A DNA stretch of 46,039 nt, taken from Myceligenerans pegani. GTDB lineage: Bacteria; Actinomycetota; Actinomycetes; Actinomycetales; Cellulomonadaceae. The stretch lies in NCBI RefSeq assembly GCF_014892515.1, contig NZ_JADBGR010000108.1, positions 1-46,039 of the forward strand. The letters run 5' to 3'. The position numbers were made by a program, and so were the translations under genes. Below, piece by piece: positions 34,106-43,535 of the stretch. Numbering within the stretch: the first letter of the stretch is position 1; every line of letters begins with the position of its first letter. A model generated the notes under the pieces. The model made no database searches and was not told where the DNA came from. It was given only the letters and a program-made list of their open reading frames with translations.

Positions 34106-36256
34106 TCAGCCGCAGTGTGCCAGGGGTGACAGCCAGTCGGCCCGGTCGTTGTAGCCACCGTCCCCGCCATCGCCGACCCGCAGGATCAGGTCCCGTACGC
34201 CGGTCACGTCGACGTCGAACGACAGCTCGACCCCGCGCTCGACGACACCGCTCGACCAGAGCGTCTCGTCGTCGCCGACGATGTCGAACGTCGCGGTGCC
34301 GCCCTCCGGGCCCACCGTGTCGACGGCGTCGTCGATGCCGACCGCGCCGGTGAGCCGCGTGCACGCCGCGCCGAGGCCGTACCGGACCTGGGAGGGGCTG
34401 GCGACGCCGAGCCCGGTGGGGTGCACGGTGCCGGCGACCGTGAGCGGGTTCCCGCCGCCCACACTCTGATCCACGGTGGGCTCCATCCAGCCGCTGGTCG
34501 CGCTGACCCACGGGTGGTGGGACAGCACCACTCCCGCGCCGCTGGGTGCCGCGGGGGCGATCGTCACCCGCGACGGCGGCGTCGTACCGGCCGGAACGCC
34601 GCGGGACGAGACGGTCGCGGCGACGTCGTAGCCGCCCGTGCCGGCGTCCGCCGGGACGTCGACGGTGAAGGAGGCGGTGGCCGAACCGCCGGGACGCACC
34701 ACGCGCGGGGCCGGGCCGGCCGGGCGGACCGTCCATCCCTCCGGCGCCTCGAGGGCGACCTCCGGGCGGCGTACCGGGGTGCTGCCGTCGTTGTGCAGTG
34801 TCACCTCGGTCGTGAGCCGGTCGCCGGCGGTGGCAAGCAGATCGGTGGTGGGGGCGACGGTGTCGTCCCCGATGGCGGTGACCGCCGGGGGAGTGGCCAC
34901 GAGGCGCGGGACGCCGTGATGGCGGTCGGGCGTGACGCGCAGCAGCGCGGCGCCGTGGGCGGGGACCGCGGCACGGATCGTGCCCGCGGACTGCGTGCGG
35001 TGGTCGGTCCAGGTGTCCAGGACGGCGAACGAGCGGCCACGCAGGCCCAGGTCGCGCGTGGTGGTCGTGACCTCGGCGGGGCGGTCGCCGCGGTTCAGCA
35101 GTGCGACGGCGACCGATCCGTCCGCGAGCGGCTTGGCCCAGGTCTCCGTGGTCCCGGCCGCCCCGATGCGGGTGCCCTGGACGCCGAGCGGGTCCTGGTC
35201 GATCGTCAGCACGTCGTCGTCGAGCAGGATGTCCATCGATGGCCGGCTCAGCGTGCGAGGGTCGCTGGCGATGACGAGTGGCGCCGCGGCGATGGTCCAC
35301 AGTGTCATCTGGGTGCGGAACTCCTCGGTCGTCATGCCGAGCTCCGGGCCCAGGTAGTCGGGGTCGCTGAAGTGACCGGGGCCGGCCACCCCGGGGTGGC
35401 GCGCGTTGGCGTCGAAGTTGCGCAGCACGTCCTTGAACTGGATCTGCCCCACGAAGCCGACGTCGGTGTAGGTGCGCCAGGACTCCGCGATGTCCGGGGC
35501 GTACGTCCAGGACCAGGTGGACTGCTGTTCTTCGGGGTAGTCGCCCCAGTCGGGCGAGGTGACGGGGTTGCAGAGGTTGAAGATCATCGGGCGGCCGGAG
35601 CTGTTGTCCCGCAGCGCCCGGGCGAACGCCGTGAATGCGTCCTGCGGGTCCAGGTCGGCGGCGATGCCGCACAGGAAGTCGACCTTGACCGCGTCGTAGC
35701 CCCACTCGGCGAAGGTGTCGGCGTCGGTCTGGTAGTGGCCGCCGCTGCCCAGGCCGCAGGACCCGGGGATGTACGGGCCGGCGTCGGTGTAGATGCCGGC
35801 GCGCAGGCCGCGGTCGTGGATCGCGTCGGCCAGCGCCGCCATGCCGTCGGGAAACCGCTCTGTGTCCCCCCTCAGGATGCCGTCGGCTCCCCGTGGGATG
35901 TCGTCCTGCCAGCCGCCGTCGAGCCACACGATGTCGTAGCCGGCGTCCGCGAGGCCGGAGGAGACGAGGAAGTCGGCCACGTCGAGGACCTCGTCGGCGG
36001 TGAAGTCGCCGCCCAGGCCGTAGTAGGTGTTCCAGCCCTGGTAGGGCGTCGGGCTCGGGCTCGACGCGGGCGGGCCGTCCGGCTCGCCGGTGGTGTTTGC
36101 GACGGCGGGCGGCGTTGTGGTCGGATCTGGTGCCGCGGCCGCGTTCGTCGAAAGCGGCACTGTCGCAATCAGTGCTGTCGCGAGCAGCGTTGTCGTGAGC
36201 AGTGTTGTCGTGATGCGGGCGCATATTCTGGCCGCCCCCGTGCGTACGGTGTACAT
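34106..36256 (-). CDS. secreted GH27 alpha-galactosidase with NEW3 and NPCBM domains
   Basis: This 716-residue secreted exoglycosidase should release terminal alpha-D-galactose by a retaining mechanism. AGGAG lies before the ATG at 36256. The signal peptide (to about 42) is Thr/Leu-rich. The GH27 barrel (about 70-350) has TPYQGWNTYYG, WLDGGWQDD, nucleophile Asp193 (AVKVDFLCG) and acid/base Asp300 (GHFSDPDYLG; Tyr where Met is usual). A beta-sandwich, a NEW3 domain (about 455-540) and a C-terminal NPCBM carbohydrate-binding domain (about 565-716) follow. It lies behind an AraC regulator on the same strand. Side chains of pectin or galactomannan are plausible substrates. Confidence 0.9.
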   Translation of the reverse strand: MYTVRTGAARICARITTTLLTTTLLATALIATVPLSTNAAAAPDPTTTPPAVANTTGEPDGPPASSPSPTPYQGWNTYYGLGGDFTADEVLDVADFLVSSGLADAGYDIVWLDGGWQDDIPRGADGILRGDTERFPDGMAALADAIHDRGLRAGIYTDAGPYIPGSCGLGSGGHYQTDADTFAEWGYDAVKVDFLCGIAADLDPQDAFTAFARALRDNSSGRPMIFNLCNPVTSPDWGDYPEEQQSTWSWTYAPDIAESWRTYTDVGFVGQIQFKDVLRNFDANARHPGVAGPGHFSDPDYLGPELGMTTEEFRTQMTLWTIAAAPLVIASDPRTLSRPSMDILLDDDVLTIDQDPLGVQGTRIGAAGTTETWAKPLADGSVAVALLNRGDRPAEVTTTTRDLGLRGRSFAVLDTWTDHRTQSAGTIRAAVPAHGAALLRVTPDRHHGVPRLVATPPAVTAIGDDTVAPTTDLLATAGDRLTTEVTLHNDGSTPVRRPEVALEAPEGWTVRPAGPAPRVVRPGGSATASFTVDVPADAGTGGYDVAATVSSRGVPAGTTPPSRVTIAPAAPSGAGVVLSHHPWVSATSGWMEPTVDQSVGGGNPLTVAGTVHPTGLGVASPSQVRYGLGAACTRLTGAVGIDDAVDTVGPEGGTATFDIVGDDETLWSSGVVERGVELSFDVDVTGVRDLILRVGDGGDGGYNDRADWLSPLAHCG
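36182..36211 (-). repeat. 15-bp tandem duplication in the GH27 signal peptide
   Basis: GAGCAGCGTTGTCGT (36182-36196) is followed directly by GAGCAGTGTTGTCGT (36197-36211), one mismatch. It encodes the repeated Thr/Leu run of the signal peptide (TTTLLTTTLLAT) and keeps the frame. It is probably a slippage product that lengthens the hydrophobic core. Confidence 0.6.
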
Positions 36257-36299
36257 CCAGGTCTCCTGACGTCGTCGTCGGTTCGGCCGGGTGCCGAAG

Positions 36300-36312
36300 G
36301 AGGAACTTCCTC
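36300..36312. promoter_or_regulatory. small inverted repeat upstream of the GH27 gene
   Basis: GAGGAA-C-TTCCTC lies 44 bases upstream of the GH27 ATG in the 128-base gap after the AraC regulator gene. It may be an operator for GH27; the length is modest and chance cannot be excluded. Confidence 0.35.
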
Positions 36313-36384
36313 AGGAAAACGCCCTCGGGCGGAGCCGCGGAATGCACGGGACGACTCTCCTGCCTGGAGGATCCGACGGCAGGC

Positions 36385-37272
36385 CTAGCGCTCGCGCTCG
36401 TGGATGCCGCGCCGGAAGTCGCTCGGACTGCAGGAATGCACGCTGCGGAACTGACGCGAGAAGTAGAAGGGATCTGGATATCCCACGGAGCGGGCGATGT
36501 CCGCGATGGGCAGTTCCGTCGTGATGAGCAGCTCGCAGGCCCGGGCCATGCGCAGGCGTTTGAGGTACTCCACCACGCCGCCACCCGTGGCCGCGCGGAA
36601 CCGGGCGGAGAAGTGGGAGGTGCTCAGGCCGAAGCGGCGGGCGAGTGCGGCCACCTCGATGACGGCGTCCAGGTGCGTGCGCAGGTACTCCTGCGCTGCG
36701 CGGACCGGTTCGCCGCGCGACGGGCTCCCGGCGGCGGCGTCTGCTCCGATCTGCGCGAGCACCGACCAGGCGGCGCCCGCGCAGCGCAGCAGGCTGGGGT
36801 AGGTCTCGTCGGCCTCCAGCGCGTCGACGACACGTTCGAGGTCGGCGACCACGCGGACCAGGTCGTGCACCTCGACCACGGCGACGTCGTCGGGTCCGGC
36901 GTGCCGTGCCAGGTCGCGCTCGAACTCGCCCGCGTCGTGGCCGCGCACGTGCATCCACCAGATCGTCCATGGGGCGTCGTCGTCCGCCCAGTACTCGTGG
37001 GGCACACCGGCCGGGATGACCAGGGCTTCCGCAGCCCCGATGCGGTGCAGGCCGCCCGGGGTCCGGCACCACCCCCGCCCGGCCGCGGACACGATGACGA
37101 TGGTCCCGATGGCGCCCCTCCTGCGTACGCGCCCGTGATTGGCGGCGTGCGGGAAATAGCCCGCGTCGGTGACCATCAGGCGCGAGGTGGGGCCCGCGTC
37201 CGACACCGCGCGCACCACGGTGGCCGGCAGGACCCGCAGGCGTTGTCCAGGGAAGCCGTCACGGATTCGCAT
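36385..37272 (-). CDS. AraC-family transcriptional regulator
   Basis: This 295-residue regulator has an N-terminal cupin-like sugar-sensing domain (about 20-125; ALVIPAGVPHEYWADDD) and a C-terminal double HTH (about 190-290; VIEVAALARRFGLSTSHFSA, SVGYPDPFYFSRQFRSVHSC). The style matches AraC/XylS activators of carbohydrate loci. It sits between a GH27 gene on its own strand and a divergent run of DUF5107-TPR, glycosidase and ABC sugar-import genes. It is the obvious candidate to control both. Confidence 0.9.
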   Translation of the reverse strand: MRIRDGFPGQRLRVLPATVVRAVSDAGPTSRLMVTDAGYFPHAANHGRVRRRGAIGTIVIVSAAGRGWCRTPGGLHRIGAAEALVIPAGVPHEYWADDDAPWTIWWMHVRGHDAGEFERDLARHAGPDDVAVVEVHDLVRVVADLERVVDALEADETYPSLLRCAGAAWSVLAQIGADAAAGSPSRGEPVRAAQEYLRTHLDAVIEVAALARRFGLSTSHFSARFRAATGGGVVEYLKRLRMARACELLITTELPIADIARSVGYPDPFYFSRQFRSVHSCSPSDFRRGIHERER

Positions 37273-37371
37273 CCTGAGGAGAGTAGCCCGCCCGACGAGG
37301 TCGGGTCAGCGCACAAGATCGTCGGATCATCCAGGAAAGAGCGTCGATGCGTCGCTTCACGAGATCCCTCG

Positions 37372-40300
37372 ATGCTTCGTAACGTCGTCCTCATGCTCGA
37401 TGTGGAGTCCGTGCTCGACCTTCCCGACCGGCCCGGAGACCTGGCCGGCCGGGCCGCGGCCGCCTGGGCGGCGCCGCTCACCCTGACGACGTACGAGCCC
37501 CTGCTTCCCGACCGGTTCCCGGCCTATCTGGACCGCAGGGTGTACCAGGGGTCGTCCGGGCGGGTGTACCCGCTTCCGTTCCATCACCAGATCGCCGACG
37601 AGCCCCACCAGCGGGAATGGCGCGCGGTGCACCTGGAGAACGAGTGGCTGCGTGTCGTGGTGCTGCCGGAACTGGGCGGACGTATCCACGTGGCACGTGA
37701 GCGCAGCAGCGGCCGGGACTTCTTCTGGGCCAACCCGGTGATCAAGCCCGCGCTGGTGGGCCTCGCGGGCCCGTGGGTGGCGGGCGGCGTGGAGTTCAAC
37801 TGGCCGCAGCACCACCGTCCGGCGACCTACCTGCCGGTGGACGTCGAGATCGAGGAGGAGCCGGACGGCGCCGTCGTCGTGTGGTGCTCCGACCACGACC
37901 CGTTCACGCGGATGAAGGGCATGCACGGGGTGCGGCTGCGCCCGGACAGCGCCGTGCTCGAGCTGACGGTGCGGCTGTACAACCGCAGCGAGCTGCCGCA
38001 GTCGTTCCTGTGGTGGGCCAACGTGGCGGCCCGCGTGGACGACGACTACCAGTCGTTCTTCCCGCACGACGTCGCGTTCGTGGCCGACCACGCCCGCCGC
38101 GCGATCACCGCGTTCCCGCACGCGGACCGCCCCTACTACGGCATCGACTACCCGGCGCGTGCCGGCGAGGCCCACAGTGCGCACGACGGCGTGCCGCTCA
38201 CCGGCGACCGGCTCGACTGGTACCGCAACATCCCCGTGCCGACGTCGTACATGTGCGTGGGCAGCGACGAGGAGTTCTTCGGCGGGTACGACCACGCGGC
38301 GCGGCTCGGGTTCGTGCACGTGGCCGATCGCGCGATCTCGCCCGGCAAGAAGCAGTGGACCTGGGGCAACGCGCCGTTCGGCCACGCCTGGGACGCGAAC
38401 CTGGCCGACGACGACGCGCACTACGTCGAGCTCATGGCCGGGGTGTTCACCGACAACCAGCCCGACTTCGCCTACCTCGCCCCCGGCGAGACCAAGGTCT
38501 TCTCGCAGTTCTGGTACCCGTTCCGCGACATCGGTCCCGTCGACCGGGCCACCCTGGACGCCGCGGTGCGACTGGAGCGCCAGGCCACGTCCGCGGGGAC
38601 GACGGCGCGGGCGGGCGTCGTCGTGCCGCGCCGCCTGGCGGGGATCACGGTGACGCTGTCGGCCGCGGGCGCGACGCTCGCGACCCATGTGGCGGACATC
38701 GATCCGGCGCACCCGGTCGTCGTGACGCACGACCTGCCGGTCGGCACGGGACCGCTCACCGTGACCGTGACCCACGCGGGACGGACCCTGGTGAGCTGGG
38801 TCGAGCAGGTGCCGGAGCCGTCTGCGGATCCGGCGGTGCCGATCGTGCCGACAGACCTGCCCGAGCCCAGCTCGGCCGAGGAACCGCCCGCACCGGAGGA
38901 CGTCAGCACCGTCGAGGAACTAGCTCTGATCGCGGAGCACCTGGAGCTGTACCGGCACGCGACACGCGCCCCGGAACCCTACTGGGAGGAGGCGCTGCGC
39001 CGCGACCCAGGGCAGTCGGACTGCCTCGTCGGCCTGGCACGGCGCGCTGCTGTCGCGGGGAGCCACGCGCGCGCCGCCGAATATCTCGAACGGGCCGTCG
39101 AGCGGCTGACCCGGCTGCACCGCAGCCCAAGCGACACGACGGCGATCTACCTGCTCGGCCTGGTCCGCGAAGAACTCGGCGACGACACCGGCGCCTACGA
39201 CGCCTACGCGCAGGCCTCGTGGTCGCGGGCCTGGCGGGCGCCGGCAGGCTACCGGATGGCGCGCCTCGACGCGCGTGCCGGCCGCCACGAGGCGGCCCTC
39301 GGACGCCTCGCCGACGTGCGCCGCACGGAACCGGAACACCTGCAGGCGCTCGCGCTGAGCGTCGTGTGCCACCGGCGGCTGGGACGGGACGACGCCGCGG
39401 CGTCGCTGCTCGCCACCGGTCGCGCGCTCGACCCCCTCGACGCCTGGCTGCGACACCTGGACGGGCTCCCCGCCAGCGCCGACGCCCAGACCCTGCTCGA
39501 CGTCGCGATCGAACTGGCCGGCGTCGGGGAGTACGACGTCGCGCTGGAGTGCCTGGACCGGGCCGAGGAACGGGAGACGCACCGTCCGGCGGGCCAGACC
39601 GCCGCCGGCCCCCTGCTCGCCTACCATCGGGCGCACGTGCTGCGGCTCGCGGGCCGTCCGGCCGAGGCCGCCGCGGAGCAGGCCCGCGCTCGCGCGATGG
39701 ACGTCACGTGGTGCTTCCCCGGCCGGGCCGCGGACGCATCGGTCCTGCGAGAGGCGGCCGAGGCCGATCCGGGCGACGCCCGCGCGCCATCCCTGCTGGG
39801 GCACTGGACCTACGCGGCCGGGCGAAGGGCCGATGCACTGGCGCTGTGGCGCGCCGCCGTCGCCCTCGACCCGCACGATGTCGTGGCATGGCGCAACATC
39901 GGCGTGGCCGCCGTCAACCACGAGCACGACCTCGCCGCTGCGCGCGAGGCGTACGGCCGGGCGTGCGGCCTCGCACCCGACGACACCCGCCTGCTGTACG
40001 AGCAGGATCAGCTCGCCGCCCTGAGCGGAGTCGACCCTGCCGAACGGCTTGCGGCGCTGCAGGCCGGCCGGGGAGCCCTGGAGCGGGATGACATCGCCGT
40101 GGAGACCCTGCACCTGATGGTCACGGTGGGCAGGGCCGACGAGGCACTGCGGATCCTCCGCGAGCGGCCGTTCCACCCCTGGGAAGGTGGCGAAGGACAG
40201 GTACTGCTCGCCTGGGATCGCGCGCACGCCCACCAGGCCGTGGACGCGCTCGCAGACGGTCGCGCGGCGGACGCCGCGGGACATCTGCGAGCCGCCCTGG

Positions 40301-40914
40301 CGCCTCTAGCGAACCTGGGAGAGGCGCGTCATCCCCTGGCCAGCACCGCCTTCCTGCACCTTCTGCTCGGGGACGTGCTCGCGGCCGCTGGCGGCCCGCC
40401 TGCCGCGCCTGCCGCCGCCGCCGACGCGTGGCGGACCGCGGCGGCGCAGCGCGGGGACTTCGTCGACATGAGCCCTCAGGAGCTCGGCGAGCAGACGTTC
40501 TGGACGGTTCTGGCCCTGCGTCGCATCGGACAGGGCGACGAGGCGGATCGGCTCACTGCGGCGCTGCGCGCCTACCGCGACTTGTACGCCGCCCAGGCGC
40601 CACGCGTGGACTACTTCGCGACGTCACTGCCCGACCTCCTGCTGTTCGAGGAGGACCCGCTGCGCGCCCGCGACCGGCGGGTGGGCTTCCTCGACGCCCA
40701 GCTCGCGCTCCTCGACGGCGACGACACGACGGCGCGCGAGATCCTGCGGGACCCCGCGCTGGCGGCATCCCGGCCCGCGGCCGACCTGCGGCACGCCGTC
40801 GCGCGGTGGGGCGCCACACTGCTGCGCGGGCCAGGCGCCCGAGTCGCCCCTGCCGCGGTCGCTCCGCCCGCATCCGGTTCGGGCCAGGCGGAACCGAAGG
40901 AGTTCTCGGCATGA
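37372..40914 (+). CDS. DUF5107 (mutarotase-like) plus tetratricopeptide-repeat protein
   Basis: This is a 1180-residue cytoplasmic protein with no signal peptide and unsettled function. The N-terminal two fifths are a DUF5107 beta-sandwich (about 60-400; VVLPELGGRIHVARERSSGR, WVAGGVEFNWPQHHRP, FLWWANVAARVDDDYQSFFP). This fold resembles aldose 1-epimerase and glycosidase supersandwiches. The C-terminal part (about 510-1160) is a long superhelix of TPR units (for example PAGYRMARLDARAGRHEAAL and DARAPSLLGHWTYAAGRRADA). Start is uncertain: ATG 37372 or 37393, both with weak ribosome sites. Its stop overlaps the glycosidase ATG, so the two act together, presumably on an imported oligosaccharide. 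Confidence 0.82.
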   Translation: MLRNVVLMLDVESVLDLPDRPGDLAGRAAAAWAAPLTLTTYEPLLPDRFPAYLDRRVYQGSSGRVYPLPFHHQIADEPHQREWRAVHLENEWLRVVVLPELGGRIHVARERSSGRDFFWANPVIKPALVGLAGPWVAGGVEFNWPQHHRPATYLPVDVEIEEEPDGAVVVWCSDHDPFTRMKGMHGVRLRPDSAVLELTVRLYNRSELPQSFLWWANVAARVDDDYQSFFPHDVAFVADHARRAITAFPHADRPYYGIDYPARAGEAHSAHDGVPLTGDRLDWYRNIPVPTSYMCVGSDEEFFGGYDHAARLGFVHVADRAISPGKKQWTWGNAPFGHAWDANLADDDAHYVELMAGVFTDNQPDFAYLAPGETKVFSQFWYPFRDIGPVDRATLDAAVRLERQATSAGTTARAGVVVPRRLAGITVTLSAAGATLATHVADIDPAHPVVVTHDLPVGTGPLTVTVTHAGRTLVSWVEQVPEPSADPAVPIVPTDLPEPSSAEEPPAPEDVSTVEELALIAEHLELYRHATRAPEPYWEEALRRDPGQSDCLVGLARRAAVAGSHARAAEYLERAVERLTRLHRSPSDTTAIYLLGLVREELGDDTGAYDAYAQASWSRAWRAPAGYRMARLDARAGRHEAALGRLADVRRTEPEHLQALALSVVCHRRLGRDDAAASLLATGRALDPLDAWLRHLDGLPASADAQTLLDVAIELAGVGEYDVALECLDRAEERETHRPAGQTAAGPLLAYHRAHVLRLAGRPAEAAAEQARARAMDVTWCFPGRAADASVLREAAEADPGDARAPSLLGHWTYAAGRRADALALWRAAVALDPHDVVAWRNIGVAAVNHEHDLAAAREAYGRACGLAPDDTRLLYEQDQLAALSGVDPAERLAALQAGRGALERDDIAVETLHLMVTVGRADEALRILRERPFHPWEGGEGQVLLAWDRAHAHQAVDALADGRAADAAGHLRAALAPLANLGEARHPLASTAFLHLLLGDVLAAAGGPPAAPAAAADAWRTAAAQRGDFVDMSPQELGEQTFWTVLALRRIGQGDEADRLTAALRAYRDLYAAQAPRVDYFATSLPDLLLFEEDPLRARDRRVGFLDAQLALLDGDDTTAREILRDPALAASRPAADLRHAVARWGATLLRGPGARVAPAAVAPPASGSGQAEPKEFSA

Positions 40915-42200
40915 ACAGCCTGTTCACGACGCCTGACCGCCCCCACGTGGTGTCCCTGTGGGACTTCACCTGGTACACGCGTACGGGTCCGGGGGAGCCG
41001 TTCGAGGACCTGGACCGCGCGTTCGCGGAGGCGCGCGAGCGCGGCTACGACACCATCCGGATCTGCGCCATGCCGTTCCTGCTGTTCCGGTCCGGGATCG
41101 ACACCTCGGCGCTGGGCCTCGGCCCCCTCGGCGGCGAGTACGGGCAGCGGACCCGGTGGTACGACGTGCGGCACGAGACGACGATCGACGCGCGCGCCCA
41201 CCTGGTGGAGCTGTTCCGCGCGGCCGACCGGCACGACGTCGGGGTCATCGCCTCGTCGTGGGAGTACCAGCAGTCGCCGTCGTTCGCCGCGACGCCCGAG
41301 TGGTACGAGGCGCTGCACGCCGTCGACCCGGAGGAGCGCGCCGTGGTGCTCGCCGACGCCCACGCCGACCTGGTCGACCTGCTGGAGTCGGAGGGCCTGG
41401 GCCACCGGCTCCTGCTGACCGAGCTGCACAACGAGGTGCAGATCGGCTACCTCACCGACGGGCTGGACGTGGGTCGCGGCGACGAGGCCGTCCGTGCCCT
41501 CACACCGCGCCTGGAGCGAGGGATCGCCCGGTTCCGGCAGCGGCACCCGGACCGGCCGGTGACCGTGAACTACGCGGGCGTGCCGATCGGCGCGCTGAAC
41601 GCCCTGCCGGCCGATCTCGACGCGCTGGTGGTCCACCCCTACGTGTACGGGGTGCTGCAGGAGCTGATCGACACGTTCGGACTCCGTGGCCCTGCCGACC
41701 GGTTCGACGAGGAGCGGGCGCGTGAACTGCTGCGCCAGGGCGCGCCCGGACTCGCCGCGTGGTCGGTGCCGGCGGGCCAGGAATGGCGTACGCGGGCCAC
41801 GATCATGTCGCCCGCCGAGGTGTACGTGCACGACTGGTGCGACCCCGAGGCGTGGGACCGCTGGCTCTACGACCGATGGGGCACCCATCGCGTGGCCATG
41901 TACCAGAAGCTGACCCTGTGGCTGGAGGCCGCGGCGGACGCCGCCGTGAGCCGCGGTATCCCGCTGATCCTCGGTGAGGGCTACGTCGGGTACACCCCGC
42001 TGCACGGTCGGTTCGAGGAGGACCTGCTCGGCGCGGGACTGTGCCGCCACGCGATGCGCGAGGCACGTCGGCTCGGCGCGTGGGGCGCCGTCGTGTGCTC
42101 CAACGCTGCGCCGCACCACCCGATGTGGACCGACGTCGCGCTGCAACGGCAGTGCGCCGAGATCCTGACGGGCGTGGGCCATCCCGCGCCCGTGCACTGA
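40911..42200 (+). CDS. cellulase-like (clan GH-A type) intracellular glycosidase
   Basis: This 429-residue protein has an ATG at 40911 after AAGGAG and is coupled to the TPR gene (ATGA). It is a (beta/alpha)8 barrel of the sugar-binding cellulase-like group. The likely acid/base is Glu175 in TELHNEVQIGY (the NE motif of clan GH-A) and the likely nucleophile is the Glu in LILGEGYVGYTP. No signal peptide is present, so it would act on material brought in by the adjacent importer. Substrate is unknown; the neighbouring alpha-galactosidase and pectin enzymes suggest plant glycans. Confidence 0.8.
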   Translation: MNSLFTTPDRPHVVSLWDFTWYTRTGPGEPFEDLDRAFAEARERGYDTIRICAMPFLLFRSGIDTSALGLGPLGGEYGQRTRWYDVRHETTIDARAHLVELFRAADRHDVGVIASSWEYQQSPSFAATPEWYEALHAVDPEERAVVLADAHADLVDLLESEGLGHRLLLTELHNEVQIGYLTDGLDVGRGDEAVRALTPRLERGIARFRQRHPDRPVTVNYAGVPIGALNALPADLDALVVHPYVYGVLQELIDTFGLRGPADRFDEERARELLRQGAPGLAAWSVPAGQEWRTRATIMSPAEVYVHDWCDPEAWDRWLYDRWGTHRVAMYQKLTLWLEAAADAAVSRGIPLILGEGYVGYTPLHGRFEEDLLGAGLCRHAMREARRLGAWGAVVCSNAAPHHPMWTDVALQRQCAEILTGVGHPAPVH

Positions 42201-42245
42201 GCAGCACCAGATGCGCCAACGACGGCGCACGGAGGAGGAACAACG

Positions 42246-43535
42246 ATGTCCAAGCGAACGATCACCCGCCGCGAGCTGCTCGCAGGCGGCATGACGGTGG
42301 GTGCGGCGAGCCTGCTGGCCGCATGCGTGGGGACGACGTCGGGTGGCGGGGGAGGCGGCGGTGCGAGCGCCGGCACCGTCACCCTGCAGAACTCGATCCA
42401 GGATGCGGACCCCAAGGCCGCGCTGGAGGCGCTGGTGGAGGCCTACCAGGGCGCTGACGTCACCCTGAACTCCGTGGCGACCGAGCAGTTTCGGGCGCAG
42501 CTCACCAACTACCTGCGGTCCGGCGACGCGCCCGAGGTGCTGAGCTGGTACGCCGGGTCCGTGGCCCGGTCCTACGCCGAGGAAGGGCTGTTGCTGGACG
42601 TGTCGTCCCTGTGGGAGGGCGACGGCGCATGCGCCGGCTACTCCGACGCGCTGCGCGCCTTGTCGACCGACGCGGAGGGACGGCAGATCTTCGTGCCGAC
42701 CAACTACTACTGGTGGGGCGTGTTCTATAAGAGGTCCTCGTTCGAGAGGTGGGGCGTCGAGCCGCCGTCGTCGTGGGACGACTTCCACGCCCTGTGCGAG
42801 AACCTCAGTGGCCAGGGCATCGCCCCGCTGACGAACGGCCTGTCGTCCACGCCGTGGATGGCCTCAGGTTGGTTCGACTACCTGAACCTGCGGGTCAACG
42901 GGGCGCAGTACCACCGGGAACTGCTCGCCGGGGAACACGCGTTCAACGACCCCGAGGTCGTGGACGTCATGGAGGAGTACAAGCGGCTCATCCCGTACTT
43001 CGACACGAACATGGCCTCCTACACGGCCCAGGACGCGGCGACACCCATGGCCCAGGACGAGTCGGCGATGTACCTCATCGGAACGTTCGTCACCACCTAC
43101 TTTCCCGAGGATCAGCGCGACGACCTCGACTTCTTCTCCGTGCCCGTGATCAACGACGCCGTGCCCACCGCCGAGGAGGCACCCACCGACGGGTACTTCG
43201 CCGCGGCCAACAGCGACAATCACCAAGGTGCGCTCGACCTGCTGAGCTACCTCGCCTCCCCGGAGTCGCAGCAGCAGTTCATCGAGCGGTCCAGGTCCGC
43301 GAACCTGCCCACGTCGCCCGACGTCGACACCTCCTCCTTCAGCCCGATGGTCCAGAAGGGCATCGAGCTGCTGAACACCACCGAGGAGATCACGCAGTTC
43401 TTCAACCGAGACTCCTCCGACGCCCTCCAGGCCACCGCCGACACCGCCCTGACGAAGTTCCTCGCCCAGCCCGACTCGATGAGGAGCATCCTCGACGAGT
43501 GGCAGACCGCGGCCGAAGGGGTCTTCGCGTCGTGA
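42246..43535 (+). CDS. sugar ABC transporter substrate-binding lipoprotein (SBP family 1)
   Basis: This 429-residue extracellular binding protein has GGAGGAGG before the ATG at 42246. The N-terminus has a twin-arginine-like TRRELLAGG followed by the lipobox LLAAC and a Gly/Ser linker, so it is a lipoprotein, possibly exported folded through Tat. The mature part reads as SBP_bac_1 (TVTLQNSIQDADPKAALEAL, EVLSWYAGSVARSYAEEGLL, PTNYYWWGVFYKRSSFERWG), a family that binds oligosaccharides. It is the first gene of the importer and lies 45 bases after the glycosidase. Confidence 0.9.
   Translation: MSKRTITRRELLAGGMTVGAASLLAACVGTTSGGGGGGGASAGTVTLQNSIQDADPKAALEALVEAYQGADVTLNSVATEQFRAQLTNYLRSGDAPEVLSWYAGSVARSYAEEGLLLDVSSLWEGDGACAGYSDALRALSTDAEGRQIFVPTNYYWWGVFYKRSSFERWGVEPPSSWDDFHALCENLSGQGIAPLTNGLSSTPWMASGWFDYLNLRVNGAQYHRELLAGEHAFNDPEVVDVMEEYKRLIPYFDTNMASYTAQDAATPMAQDESAMYLIGTFVTTYFPEDQRDDLDFFSVPVINDAVPTAEEAPTDGYFAAANSDNHQGALDLLSYLASPESQQQFIERSRSANLPTSPDVDTSSFSPMVQKGIELLNTTEEITQFFNRDSSDALQATADTALTKFLAQPDSMRSILDEWQTAAEGVFAS

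Noticed and set aside
36182-36211. Tandem repeat considered as a phase-variation tract
   Set aside because: The unit is 15 bp, a multiple of three, so copy changes keep the frame; only the signal-peptide length would vary.
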